Assembly: GCA_021442155.1 (NCBI GenBank)
Contig: CM038221.1
Coordinates: 77,144,494-77,208,493 of the forward strand
DNA: 64,000 bases
Reading direction: 5' to 3'
Source: Cymbidium sinense
Taxonomy: Eukaryota > Streptophyta > Magnoliopsida > Asparagales > Orchidaceae
This document shows positions 1 through 11,231 of the stretch, piece by piece; positions within the stretch are counted from its first letter, which is position 1; each line of letters starts with the position of its first letter. The position numbers and the translations under genes are program-made. The notes beneath the pieces are model-generated. The model was given only the letters and a program-made list of their open reading frames with translations, made no database searches and was not told the DNA's origin.

Positions 1-3000
1 CAACAAAACAACCTCATCCCTATGATCAATTGGATCAAAATGGCATGTCCATTGTCAGTCATCCGATTATTCAAGGGGGAGATATACTCCCCCTAATTCA
101 CTAAAATTTTCATTGAATCATACTCGATGGAGGTCTAGGAAGCTTTAGAAAACATCAGAGAGCTTTCCCAAGGCCCCTAGAAGAGATTTGGAATTCTTCT
201 TCGCTTTTCATAATGAAAATGGGAGCTCACCTTGATTTCCAAATTCTCCACACCCATCCCACTCCCTTGCACACTTAGGACCAAGTCAGCTCACCCAAGT
301 TGATTCCCAAAGTTCCCAAAAGGGGAGGATCAATTGGATCAAAGTCAACTTAAGCTAAGGAGGAGGTGACCCAGGAAGATCCACTCCATCTCAAGTGCTC
401 TAATAAGGCTTCATCTCAACCGATGAAGCTTCTCAAAGGAATCGAGCACCTGATTACCTCCAGAGGTTAGTGAATTTTACCACTTAGCTAAGAGGTGTTG
501 GTCTTTGTGAAGTGGATTTTAATCTCATGGATCTACTGGATTGACACTGATTATTAGATGGGTTGAGTCTGATTGAATCCATGAAGGATCGAGCTCGATC
601 TTCACTTGGATTGTGAATGGTTCACATTCCTCCTCAGGGAAGAACTCAACCCATCTCAACCGTCAATCCGTACATTTTTAGATGGACGGCTGAGATTATT
701 AGACACATTTTTAATTCCTTTACCTAATTTTAAACCACTGGTGTATCCTCAGCCGTCCAATCTTTGATCAGACAACTAAGGGTAAAAGCGTGTGCGTCGC
801 CGCCATTCCCCTGATGTGATAATTTAAATAGGGGACTCACGACGCGATGCGTGTAAAGTGTGCTGACCACCGCCACGCGTTTCACCGTAGATTGCGTATT
901 AGGGGGATTAGTTATTTAACTAATTAAATCCTAATTAATCCCTATAGTTTCTAAAAATCATAACTCCTCATAGAAAAATTTAAAAAATAAAAGAAAATGC
1001 CTTGAATAGATATTTCCATCTAAAATTTTCTAAAACTATTTTCAATGTATTTTGATTTTCCTTTTTCTCTGAATTTAGGTTTCTTTGAGAATGTTAATTA
1101 GTTAATTATTCCCTAATTAAGCCACCAATTAATCTCAAAATTCTAGGTTTCACTTTAGGAGATGACTTCTAGCTCTTCTAATTTTCTTGAGATTTATTGA
1201 AGCCTTGATTAGGGAAATTGCTAGCTCATTCTCTAATTACCCCTTCATGTAATTAAGGGTAATTAAGGTATAATTAGTGGATTTTCCTATGTTTAAGTTG
1301 GATTAAGGTTAGATCTAGTGAGTAGGGGTTTTATGGAATAATTTTGGGGTATTTCTCCTAAGCTATTCCCTAAACCACCTTTTCTTTCCTTAATCCCCTT
1401 CTTACTTAAGGGTAAATTTATTAATTACCCCTTTAAATAATTTTCAAAAATTCTAAAAATCTCCATAACTTAATTAATCTACCTTGGGTAGATTCTTAGG
1501 TGTTCAATAGCTTAAGTCTAATTAAGGAAATTAAAACCCCTTTCATAAGTGTGAAAGGGTATTTTTATAAGTACTTAAGTTAAACCCTTAACTTAATTAA
1601 CTTTTAATTGTGAGCCAAATTGCATTAGGCCTTTTCATTACTAGGTGCATTGCAAATTTACATACCTTGTGAGTTTTATGCCATCTTATTGGCTCATAAT
1701 TACTTAGTTAATTTTTTTTCTAAGGTGGTGTAGGTAAGGGTTAATTAAGCCACTTAATGCATACCTTAACCTAATCAACATTTAAAAATATATTTAATTA
1801 TTTGAAAATTAAACTAAAATACAAAACACATGTGGTAATGGATTAGGAATAGCAAATTAATCTCACCCTTTTAAAATTAAATCAAACTTCACACAAACAA
1901 AAAATCATTTTGAAATTCACTTTAATTTATTCTAAGTTTTCTTATTCTTTAAGAATGTCTTTAGGAATTAAGTAAAGTGAGTTTGTTCATGTGATTGCAT
2001 TGCTTTAGATCTTTCCCATCATATTAAATTATATGCCATATGTGTTTTCAAAGTTTTAAAATGAAATTATTTACTTTATGTCAAATGTGCATGCATTGGC
2101 TAAAGTAAAATCTAAATGGCTATTATCACTACTAAATCTAAAGTATTTTGAAAACATATAAATGAAACACCAAATCTAAAAGTGTGTTATTCTTATAATT
2201 TAATTATAAGCTTGCATGTGGTAGATTATAAAGTAATGCTTAGTGTAGTCTTTCCTTCCTTTCTTATGTTAGTATAGTTTTGAATATCGATTAGTGAGAT
2301 GTAGGTTCATTTGAAAAGAACCCAACACTTACTTAATTCCAAACCCTATTCATCTCCATGCTCTCACTTAAGAAGGATTGCTTACACTTGCATGGATAAA
2401 TTTCATAAACAAAAATGAAATCAATAAACAAACTTTTGCATATTCCTTTTCCACTTTATTTCTTTTATATATATGTTAGTACTTAAGGAAAGTAGTATAT
2501 TAGTCTGGACAACCCCGAGGTTGTGAGACTTTAAGTAGCCCTAAGTAGGTCTTGTATGTCTTACACCTCTGGTTAACAATGGCATTGTACTCACTTATGC
2601 CTTTCTTACTTTCATGCATGTATGTGAAATTTTGAAGAAAGAAAACCCTTTTCTACTTAAGAAAATTCATGCATCTAAATCTTATAAATTTTCTCAAATG
2701 GATTAATTTGTAAGCATCATAAAGTGTGCTAAATATTCTCATTTGCATGTATAGATATGCTTAGGGTCCATCCATTTGCATGTTATATATGTTGGGAAAG
2801 AATTGAAGTAATGTACGTTACGTAGATTTTGATTCATTTTTCCTTAATCTTAAAATGCCTTTCTTTTTGGATAGGTTTGTTTGGAGATGATCTAAACTTA
2901 AGATTAATTAAAATATGTAATTAAAACATTCACCTAAATGAAATTTAAATGTGAACTTACCTTAGAAATTACTTAAGGATTAGGGAAGGAAAGAGAAGTT

Positions 3001-5354
3001 CCCTTCTCTTTCCCTCTCTTTACAACTTAGTAATTAATTGCAGGTTTCACTCAAACCAAACTAAAACTTGAAATAAAAACAACCCAAAGTCACTAAATAA
3101 CTTAAATGAAACCGTTCTCTAAGTTGAACATATCTTTCACACATAGAAAATTCAAACCTAAAGTCCTAAACTAAGCATGCCACACAAACCTTCAAAGCAC
3201 ACACATTAGCATAAGTCACCACTTCTCGCTTTAGGTTAGGTTGGTGCATGGCTTGATGTTATGTTTTATTTTGTGATGAATATTTTAGACTGGATGTTAG
3301 GGTTTATGGTTGTAGAATGAATGGTAGGATGTGCTTAGTCTAACTATTCTTTTTTACAGGGTATTGTGCTAAAGGGGCGCTATCATAAATAAAAATATAA
3401 ATGCTTTTTGCTTGCAAGTGCTTGTACCCTTTAGCATAATCTATAGGCCAGGCGGACTTAGTCACCCATGTGTGGGGTGATAAGTCCAATATACATGCTT
3501 AGGATTTATGTGGTGTGATTTGACTAACCTTTGTTTTGCAGGTGTTAGTTAGATTTATGCATTTCCTTTTCATGTAAAAATTTGTATATTAAGATTTTGG
3601 AATGATTTATTATGGGGGATTAGGATGAACATTGATCATAAGATCCTATCTTATGCACCATGTGAAGCCTTGGAGCATCTACCATTCAACCATATAAAGG
3701 AATATCCAAAGAAGAAAAGAAGAGAAGAAAGAAAGAAAAGAAGAAATAAGAAAGAAGAATAAAGCTTGAAGACCCCCATAATAATGAATTCCTTTTGCTT
3801 AATTATAATTCAATTCATTTGTTGTCCAGTTGTATAAAGGTAGATCTCAGCTACCTAATTTGATATTTTTTAGGTTTGTGCAGTGGGGCCCAACCACAAA
3901 CGGCCATTTATTTATTTTTTTGTGCTAGTTTTATAAATTGATTGATGTTTGTTTAACTTGCGAATTAAGTGACATGATTTTTCTAGTTTCTTCCTTGCTT
4001 TATGTATGGTCTAGATGTGGATTAGGCTCTTTAGGGAAAAATAAATCTTTTATCCAACTTAAAAATTCAAACTAAAACTAAACAACTCATAACCTCACCT
4101 AAAGCTTAGGATTAAAATTAAGATAAAAGAATTAGAAACCCCTTAGCTAGATGAGTTCTTTTCTTTATAATATCATGCACAACAACATCTTATTTCACTC
4201 TTGATTGGTGGGCTTCCATCTTTGCCGAGAGAACGACCTTTGAGTCATGGTGGAAACTCACCTCCTAAAATTCTAGCGATTTTTTGGCCACTTCCTCATG
4301 CATTAGTCATAAAAGTCTTAGCTTTGAGTCAAAATGATTGTCCAAAAAAATGAAATGCATTAGATTTAGGTCATTAAATCATGTCCCTTTACATGATCTA
4401 GTCTCTTTAGGGAGTGAGTTTAAGGACTTAGCTTCTTTCTAAATAAAAATAGCCTAGCTATATTGCATAAGAATAAATACTTGCCTACATGTATTTAAAA
4501 TTATAGGAGGAGTTAGTTGGTGGCCATCCCCAGGCAGTTGTAAGTCCAAGTTATCGAGTGGTGTGTCCTCTCTTGTGGAGGCAACCCAATTACTCATTTT
4601 TGCCTTAGATTTAGGTTGTGCTTCCAGCCCTCGCCGAAGCTCGCTAGATTTAGGTTCTTTGGTTGTTTCTCTTCTTTATGGGCCATAAGCATAATTCATC
4701 ACCTCTTAGGCATTTCCTTAATCTTGTGTTAAAGAATCTTAAGTCCTAAAATTCTAATGAAAAATATAACTCAAACAAACTAAATCAATTTCTAAAATGT
4801 AAAGCCCAATTTTTGGATTATTTGAGATGCTTGTTAGGCTTCCTAGCATCATGAGCATCTCTTACTTATTCCCATTTTGGCTTCGATAATAACTCCCTCT
4901 TCTGATCAATCATATTTGATCTTCAAAAACATAAACCAATTGATTGATAGTCCTTCCTATTGAAATCTTTAGAGACAATGATCATTTACCTTAATCGAGA
5001 GTTTTCCTAAGGGATCCCATCCCTTAGTATGTAACTTCTATGGGGCTTACCCTTAGGGAACTTGAACCGTTAAAATAAACCCTACTTCATTTTTCCATGT
5101 AAAATAGGGGAACACTTTCTAGTACATATGCAGATTCATCATCCTTAGAAGTCCTTATTGAGGTGACTGGTTTCCATTAAAGGGTAGTGAATTCTATCTT
5201 TCGAGATAGTGTACTCTACCTTGATGACATATCCAATCACTTGAAAAAGTACATCTATGGATCTGCATGGCATCCTACCAAGATGAATTTTTATATAGGT
5301 TGTTGCCACTTTCATTTCTCACGAATAGATTTGGAAGGTGACTCCCCTATATAG
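1..5354 (+). mobile_element. Tat-like gypsy LTR fragment A
   Basis: This stretch is the reverse complement, with divergence, of the LTR at 18168-25759. Matching landmarks include a GC-rich patch near 830-900 (opposite 15640-15740 and 22590-22690), the block near 4500-4700 (opposite 12000 and 18900) and the terminal part near 5040-5290 (opposite 18200-18430). Its first 700 bases match the reverse complement of about 22700-23490, so the LTR continues left beyond the window. The distal end differs from the 18-kb copy after about 5275. No coding capacity was found. The limit with fragment B is approximate. Confidence 0.7.
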
Positions 5355-8300
5355 AAGTTTTTTCTCCACAATTTGTAAATTGTATAGTTCATTTGAAAGA
5401 CCATAACACTTACTTAAATCCATTTCTATCCACTTCTATGTTATCACTTAAGAATGATCTTCACATTTACACATGTAAATTGCATAACCAAATCAAACAC
5501 AAAAATCTTTTGCATGACTCTTCTTCCATTCATTTCTTTTTATAAATGCACATGTATTTAAGAAAAGTGGTTTATTAGTCTAGAAATCCAAGTATTATGA
5601 GGCTTTAAGTGGCCCTAAGAAGGTCTTGTACCTTATACCCTTGGTATAGAAAATAATGGCATTGTACTCACCTATGTCTTTCATACATGTAAATGTGCAT
5701 TTGATTAATGGATAAAAGAGTCCTTTATTTATACTTAATAAAACATGCATTCATGGAATATCCAAATTTTCCTAAAGAACATCTCTTAACATTCATCATC
5801 AAAGTGTGCTAAAGTTTGCATTTTCATGTATAGGTATGCTTAGGAATCATTCATATGCATGGTATACATGTTAGAAAGAAATAAATGATTGTCTATTATG
5901 TGATAGTAATTCACCTTAATTAATCCTAAAAATACCTTTCTAATTTGAATAGGTTTATTTAGAGCAAATCTAAACTTAGGGTTAATTAAAACACATAATA
6001 AAATAGTCACTAAAGAAAAATTATTAATGAATTTACCTTAGAAATTACTTAAGGTAGGATGAAAGAGAAGTTCTCCTCTTTTCCTCTCTTTACAATATTT
6101 AGCAATTAAGTGTAGGTTCATTCAAACCAAATCAAATCATCAAATAAAATTAACAAATCAACTAAATCACTTAAATGAAACCACCCTCTAAGTTGAATCC
6201 CTCACACTTAGAAAACTTCAACCTTAACGCCTAGCTAAGACATGTCACACAAGCCTTAAATGGCACACACATTAGGCTAGGTCACCATTTCTAGTCCTAT
6301 GTTAGAGTGGTGCATGGTTTGATGCCTGATTTTGTTTTATGATGTAATATTTTTAGACTGAATGTTAGGGTGTATGTGCATAGACTGGATGATAGGCAAT
6401 CTTAGTCTAATCATTATCTTATATAAGAGGTTGCACTTAAGGGGCGCTGTAATAAAAATATAAATGCTTTTGCTATGCAGGTTGCTTATATCCTAAGTAT
6501 AATCCAAATTAGGACTAGTGGACTTGGTTACTCATGTGTGGGGTGATAAGTCCAAATTATTCATATACATGCTTGGGTTGTGTGGTATGTTTAGCTAATC
6601 TCTATTTTGTAGGTTAAGTTAGATTTACTTTTCCCATTTTCATATAATTTTGCAATTAAGATTTGGAATGAATGTTATGGGGGATTAGGATGAACATTGG
6701 TCATAAGACTAAGTCTTATGCACCATGTAAAGCCTTGGAGCAACCACATTTCAACCAACCAAAGGAAGGAAAGAAATGAGGAAAAAAAGAAATAAAGAAA
6801 GAAGAAAGAAGAATGAAGAAGAAGAATGATGACCCTCATAAGATGAATTCATTTTAATTGTAATTATTTATTTGTAATCTAGGTTGTATAAGGGTAGAGA
6901 TTGGCTGCCCACATTTTCTTTTTTGGTTGTGCAGTGATACTCGACCACATCATCCTCTTATTCTTTTGCATTAGCTTTATAAAATTGTTTGATTTTTGTT
7001 TAGCTTGTGCATTAAGATGACATGTTTTTCCTAGTTTCATTATTTGATGAATGGCCTAGATGCGTTTAGGCTCTTAGGGAAAAATAAATTTTCTATCCAA
7101 TTTATCAACTCAAAATTAAAAATAACAACTCATAACCTCACCTAAAGCCTAGGACATAAATCAAGATAAAAGATTTAGCAACCCATTAGCTGGATGTTAT
7201 ATGTCTCACATCATGCATAAAAATCATCCTGCTCCACTCTTGCTAATGGAGGGCTTTCAACTTTGGGAGAATATGGCTTGACCTTTGAGAGCCATGGTGG
7301 AAACACACCTCCTTCTTGCTAATTTTGGCCCTTAACCAATTTCTCATGCATTAGGCATATGAATCACATAGCCCGTGTCAAATGAATTATCCAAAAATCA
7401 AAATAAAAAGTAAATAAAATTTGCATTAGATTTAGATCATTATTCATGCTCTACATGATTTAGTCTCTTAGGGAGTGAGATTAAGGACTTAGTCTCTTAT
7501 CTAAATAAATAATAGCCTAGTTATCTTGCAAAGCATAAGACTTACCTACATGTATTTAAAATCATAAGAGGAGTTAGTTGGCGAAAGTCCAACAGTCAGG
7601 TGGTTTATCCTCTCTTGTGGAGATAAACCATATACCCATTTTTGCCTTAGATTTAAGTTGTGTCTTGGCCCTCGCCAAAGCTCCCTAGATTTAGAATCTA
7701 AGGTTATTATTTTTCTTTGTGGGCTACAAGCATAAATTCTCACCTCTTAGGAATTTCTCATCTTGTATTATGGAATTGTAAGCCCTAGATTTCAAATAAA
7801 AATTCAACTCAAACATATAATTTCTCTCAAATTTTAAAAATATAAACCCAACCATAGGATAGTCTGGGATGCTTACTAGGCTTCTTAGTATCACAAGCAT
7901 CCCCTACTCTTCTCTTTTGGATTTTGATAATAACTCCCTCCTTTTCTTCAATCCCACTTGATCTTCAAAAAATAAACTAATTTATTGATAGTTCTACCTT
8001 CAAAATCTTTGAAGACAATGATCATTTATCTTAATCAAGAGAATTCTTAAGAAATCTCATTCCTTAAGATGTAATTAACTATGGGGCTTGCCTCTATAGG
8101 AAACTTAATGAACTCAGTTTAAAATAAACCCTACTTTACTTTTCCATATAAAGTAGGGGAAGAATCTCTAGTACATTCGAAGACCCATTATCCTTAGGAG
8201 TCTTTATTAGTTGATTAGGTCCATTATAGGATGGTGACTTCTATTTTTTGAGATAGTACACCATTCCTCAATGTTGTACTGGATCACCCTACTCAGACAC

Positions 8301-8375
8301 ATCTGCGGATCTATGTGGTGTCCCAACAAGTGTAATTATTTTTATTTACATTTATTTTTTAAAAATAGATGAAGA
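5355..8375 (+). mobile_element. Tat-like gypsy LTR fragment B, 5'-truncated
   Basis: This repeats, in the same orientation, the sequence of about 2290-5300 in fragment A; compare 5390-5480 with 2305-2400 and 8080-8330 with 5040-5290. It therefore holds only the 3' three kilobases of the LTR. A and B share a variant 3' end unlike the minus-strand copies, so they form a subgroup. It runs tail-first into the start of a minus-strand LTR at 8376-8559. No genes are visible. Confidence 0.68.
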
Positions 8376-8559
8376 TGAAAATAATTCATCACATACCCCT
8401 AAGGCATAACCTGTTCCTATGGATAACTTTCTAAGTCTCTAGGCTTAGTTTAAGTGTTCACTTAATCAATAAAAGTGTCTTAAGACTAAGGACTCTTAGA
8501 GTCTAAGAGTCCTGTCTAAGATGGAGAAGTTAAAAGATCACTCAAAAGTGAGGTCAACA
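8376..8559 (-). mobile_element. Start of a minus-strand Tat-like LTR (180 bp)
   Basis: Read on the minus strand this begins TGTTGACCTCACTTTTGAGT and matches the start of the LTRs that end at 25759, 29725, 32899, 33455 and 36476. It directly follows a polypurine tract, so it is the beginning of a 3' LTR belonging to the element whose 5' LTR is at 11232-15789. Only about 180 bp survive before fragment B. Confidence 0.65.
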
Positions 8560-8563
8560 CATA

Positions 8564-8580
8564 TCTTCACCTTTCCCTAC
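8564..8580 (-). promoter_or_regulatory. Polypurine tract before 3' LTR
   Basis: The minus strand reads GTAGGGAAAGGTGAAGA four bases before the LTR terminus TGTTGACC. In LTR retrotransposons such a tract primes plus-strand DNA synthesis. Its position supports the LTR boundary at 8559. Confidence 0.6.
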
Positions 8581-8599
8581 TAGTGATGTAAGCTGATAC

Positions 8600-9420
8600 A
8601 TGGGCCTCTCTGGTCCTCTCCCGATGGATCTGCTCACCTACACTGTGAGGAATAATTGATCGTAAATCAAACTAGGCACTAGACTCTGACCAACCATAGA
8701 TATTGCTAACTTGGCGCAAAACTATCCTGAGGCTAGCTTATGACCTCCTCATATCTCTAACAGGTGTCTCATAATGAATCGGGGGTGGAGGCGATACTGT
8801 AATCCTTCTGACATCTTCCTCTCCTTCAAAACCCAAAAGGGGATAGAACTTGTTCTGAGTAAGCAAAGAAGAAACCTTCCTGGATGACCTCTCTTATATA
8901 AGTAAGATACTGCCTCAATTTCCTTGGTAATGCACACGTGGTGTCGCTTGATCTTGCGGCATTGGGTTTGGCTAGGTGGAATAGTATGGGAGATAAACCC
9001 TACCTCAAATGTAGGGGAGACTATTCTTGAATCTAGAATAGCCTTCCCTTTAGAGGAGGCTAGTGGTACTGCACTAGAGGCGATGGGAACAAGCGGCCAG
9101 TGTAGGCATAGCTACTACGAACCTCTCGCCTTCCTCTTGAGAGGGAATCCAAGGACATCTTCTGAATGGACTACCTAGTCACATTCTTTCGGCAGTGAGG
9201 GTTGCCCCCTCACAAGTAATCCTGGCTCCCTCAAATCCTCGGCCAAAATGTAATAAGAGAGCAAAATCAGTTTATCAGTTCGGGAGAGGTTGGCCCGATC
9301 CTAGGCCAAATCCATTCCGAAGGGGAAGGTTAACACATACTTCTGTGAATCCATCTGTACTATACTGCACTGAGAAAAGCTGACTAGACTGAGTTGAGAA
9401 TGAACTAGAACTGTGCAATT
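8600..9420 (-). other. Unassigned, possibly coding remnant
   Basis: This segment is less AT-rich than its surroundings and has several open minus-strand stretches. Examples are 62 residues at 8749-8937 and an open run at about 9175-9300 containing LILLSYYILAEDLREPGLL. The pieces lie in different frames with stops between them. Its position between the leader array and the polypurine tract suggests a relic of an element-specific ORF or gag. I recognise no gag zinc knuckle, protease or polymerase motif, so no function is assigned. Plus-strand open frames at 8924-9178 and 9195-9383 have no recognisable content. Confidence 0.3.
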
Positions 9421-9589
9421 GTTGAAAATAAACTCAAATAAGATTTTTTGCCTTTGTATTTTGCTGGATTTTTAAATTTGATTAAGAGTTTGAACCCACA
9501 CTCCATAATTTGAATATGTTAAGTGGGACTCATTGAATTTAGAAGAGATTTTAAATAACTTGGAGGAGATATTTAGAGTTCATTTACAT

Positions 9590-10815
9590 TTAAAATCCCC
9601 ATTCAACAAATTTGTGTATGTTGAATGGGTTCGAATATTTTGAGAGACTTTTGATGCTTCCATTGGTTCATATTTGAATTTTATTTTATGTTTAGGAATC
9701 TTTATTTAACAAATTTGAGTATGTTAAATAGAGGGTCAATTGATTTTATTTTAGCTTTGATTTTGGGATTACTCATTTAGCAAATTTGGGTATGCTTGAT
9801 GAGATGTTTGAAAATAATTTTCTTTTTGCTTGTTTGCCCATGATATATATCATGTGTGAATTTATAAATGGAATCTTTACTTAGCAAATTTTGTGTATGC
9901 TAAATAAAGCCCAAATATATTTAATTTTTATTTTGATTTTGAAAGTGGGATCTTTATTAAGCAAATTTGTGTATGCTAAATAAATCCCAAATGTGTTTGA
10001 TTTTTATTTTGATTTTGAAAATGAGATCTTTACTTAGAAAATTTTTGTATGCTACATAAAGCCCAAATGTGTTTGATATTTAACAAACATGGTGTGTTAA
10101 ATAGAATCCATTTTATTTTCAAATTTCTTTCTCGAAAATAAAACTCTCATTTAAAAATTTTGGGTATGTCAAATAGAATTCCAATGTATTTTGATTTTTA
10201 TGATTTTTTCAAGGGAGATTTCCATTTACCAAATTTGGGTATGTAAAATAGAAGTCAATCATATTTTATTTTTGAAAGATGAAATTTTTTTATGTGATTA
10301 TTGATTTTTTTGAAAATAAGGAAATTCCAACTTAACACATGTGGAATGTGCTGAGTTGAGTTTCAAATGGCGTGATTTTATTTGAAAATGAAACCCCCAT
10401 TTCAACAAATTTTGATATATTAGATGAAGATGCTTATTTTCAAGTTCATGTTTTTTGAGAAAGAAACTCCAACTCCAATACATGGAATATATTGGGTGGA
10501 GTTTCAATTTTATGATATGATTTTATTTGGAAATGAAATCTTCATTCAATAAATTTTGGTATATTGAATGAGGACATTCATTTTCAAATATGTGCTTTTG
10601 AAAAAGATGAAACTTCAACTTCAACATATGTTAGATATATTGAGTGGAATATCCAATTTATGAAATTATTTAATTTGAAATGAAACCTTCATTCAATAAA
10701 TTTGGGTATGTTAAATGAAGACGTTCATTTTCAAATATATTGAAAGATGATTTTGATTTTTGTTTTGAAAAGAACCTACATGTAACAATCCTGAGGATTG
10801 TTAGATGGGGTTGAG
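9590..10815 (-). repeat. Leader tandem array with covarying palindromes (copy 1)
   Basis: About 15 diverged units average 75 bp (range about 50-105). Each unit centres on a motif like AAATTTGGGTATG flanked by short inverted arms. Examples are ATTTAACA/TGTTAAAT at 9704-9729 and ATTCAATA/TATTGAAT near 10550. The last, near 10786-10806, is TAACAATCC/GGATTGTTA. The arms change between units while staying complementary. The array lies between the primer-binding site and the rest of the minus-strand element and has a homologous copy at 16596-17745. Confidence 0.75.
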
Positions 10816-11205
10816 TTATATATTTTGTGAAAATTTTTGTGAAAGTATTTTATTATGTGAACTTTGGGAAAGTGCTTTTGAAAAGTGATATTTTTAAAAA
10901 AGATTTATTTTTCTCATTTGTGGAATGGACCTTACCTTACCATAGAGATGGTAAGGAGGTTCAAAAAAGTCTTTAGTCATCTCTTTTAGTTAGATTTTAT
11001 TTTCACATATTAGGGGACCCAACAGAGGTTTTAAGATCTATGAGTGAGATCCTAAAACCTAATGGATGTTGGCTAGCTTAGCTTAAGAATGAAATGAGCT
11101 AAGTGACATCAAAAAAGAAGAATAGCCTCAGATTCATATGAAATACAAATCCACTATCGATACTTGGAGACAACGATCATTTACCAGAGATGGAGAGAGA
11201 AACCA

Positions 11206-11223
11206 TCCCCAGCAGAGTCACCA
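11206..11223 (-). promoter_or_regulatory. Primer-binding site, Tat/Ogre type
   Basis: The minus strand reads TGGTGACTCTGCTGGGGA, one base different from the site at 18143-18160. It lies nine bases from the LTR end at 11232. Established knowledge: Tat/Ogre elements use a TGGCGACTC-type site complementary to a tRNA 3' end, which I recall as tRNA-Arg. Confidence 0.72.
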
Positions 11224-11231
11224 AAAAAATT

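Larger units (their letters stand above)
8560..11223 (-). mobile_element. Internal region of a degenerate Tat-like element
   Basis: This lies between LTR 11232-15789 and the LTR start at 8559. Reading the minus strand, it holds the primer-binding site, a short leader, a palindrome-bearing tandem array, an unassigned possibly coding stretch and a polypurine tract. At about 2.7 kb it is far too short for gag-pol, and no protease, reverse transcriptase or integrase motif is visible. It is therefore a non-autonomous or internally deleted copy. Confidence 0.6.

Noticed and set aside
7546..7743. Minus-strand 65-residue frame and its counterpart at 18825-19037
   Set aside because: Both are the same noncoding LTR block read in opposite copies; the frame is not kept at 4500-4700 or 11900-12060.
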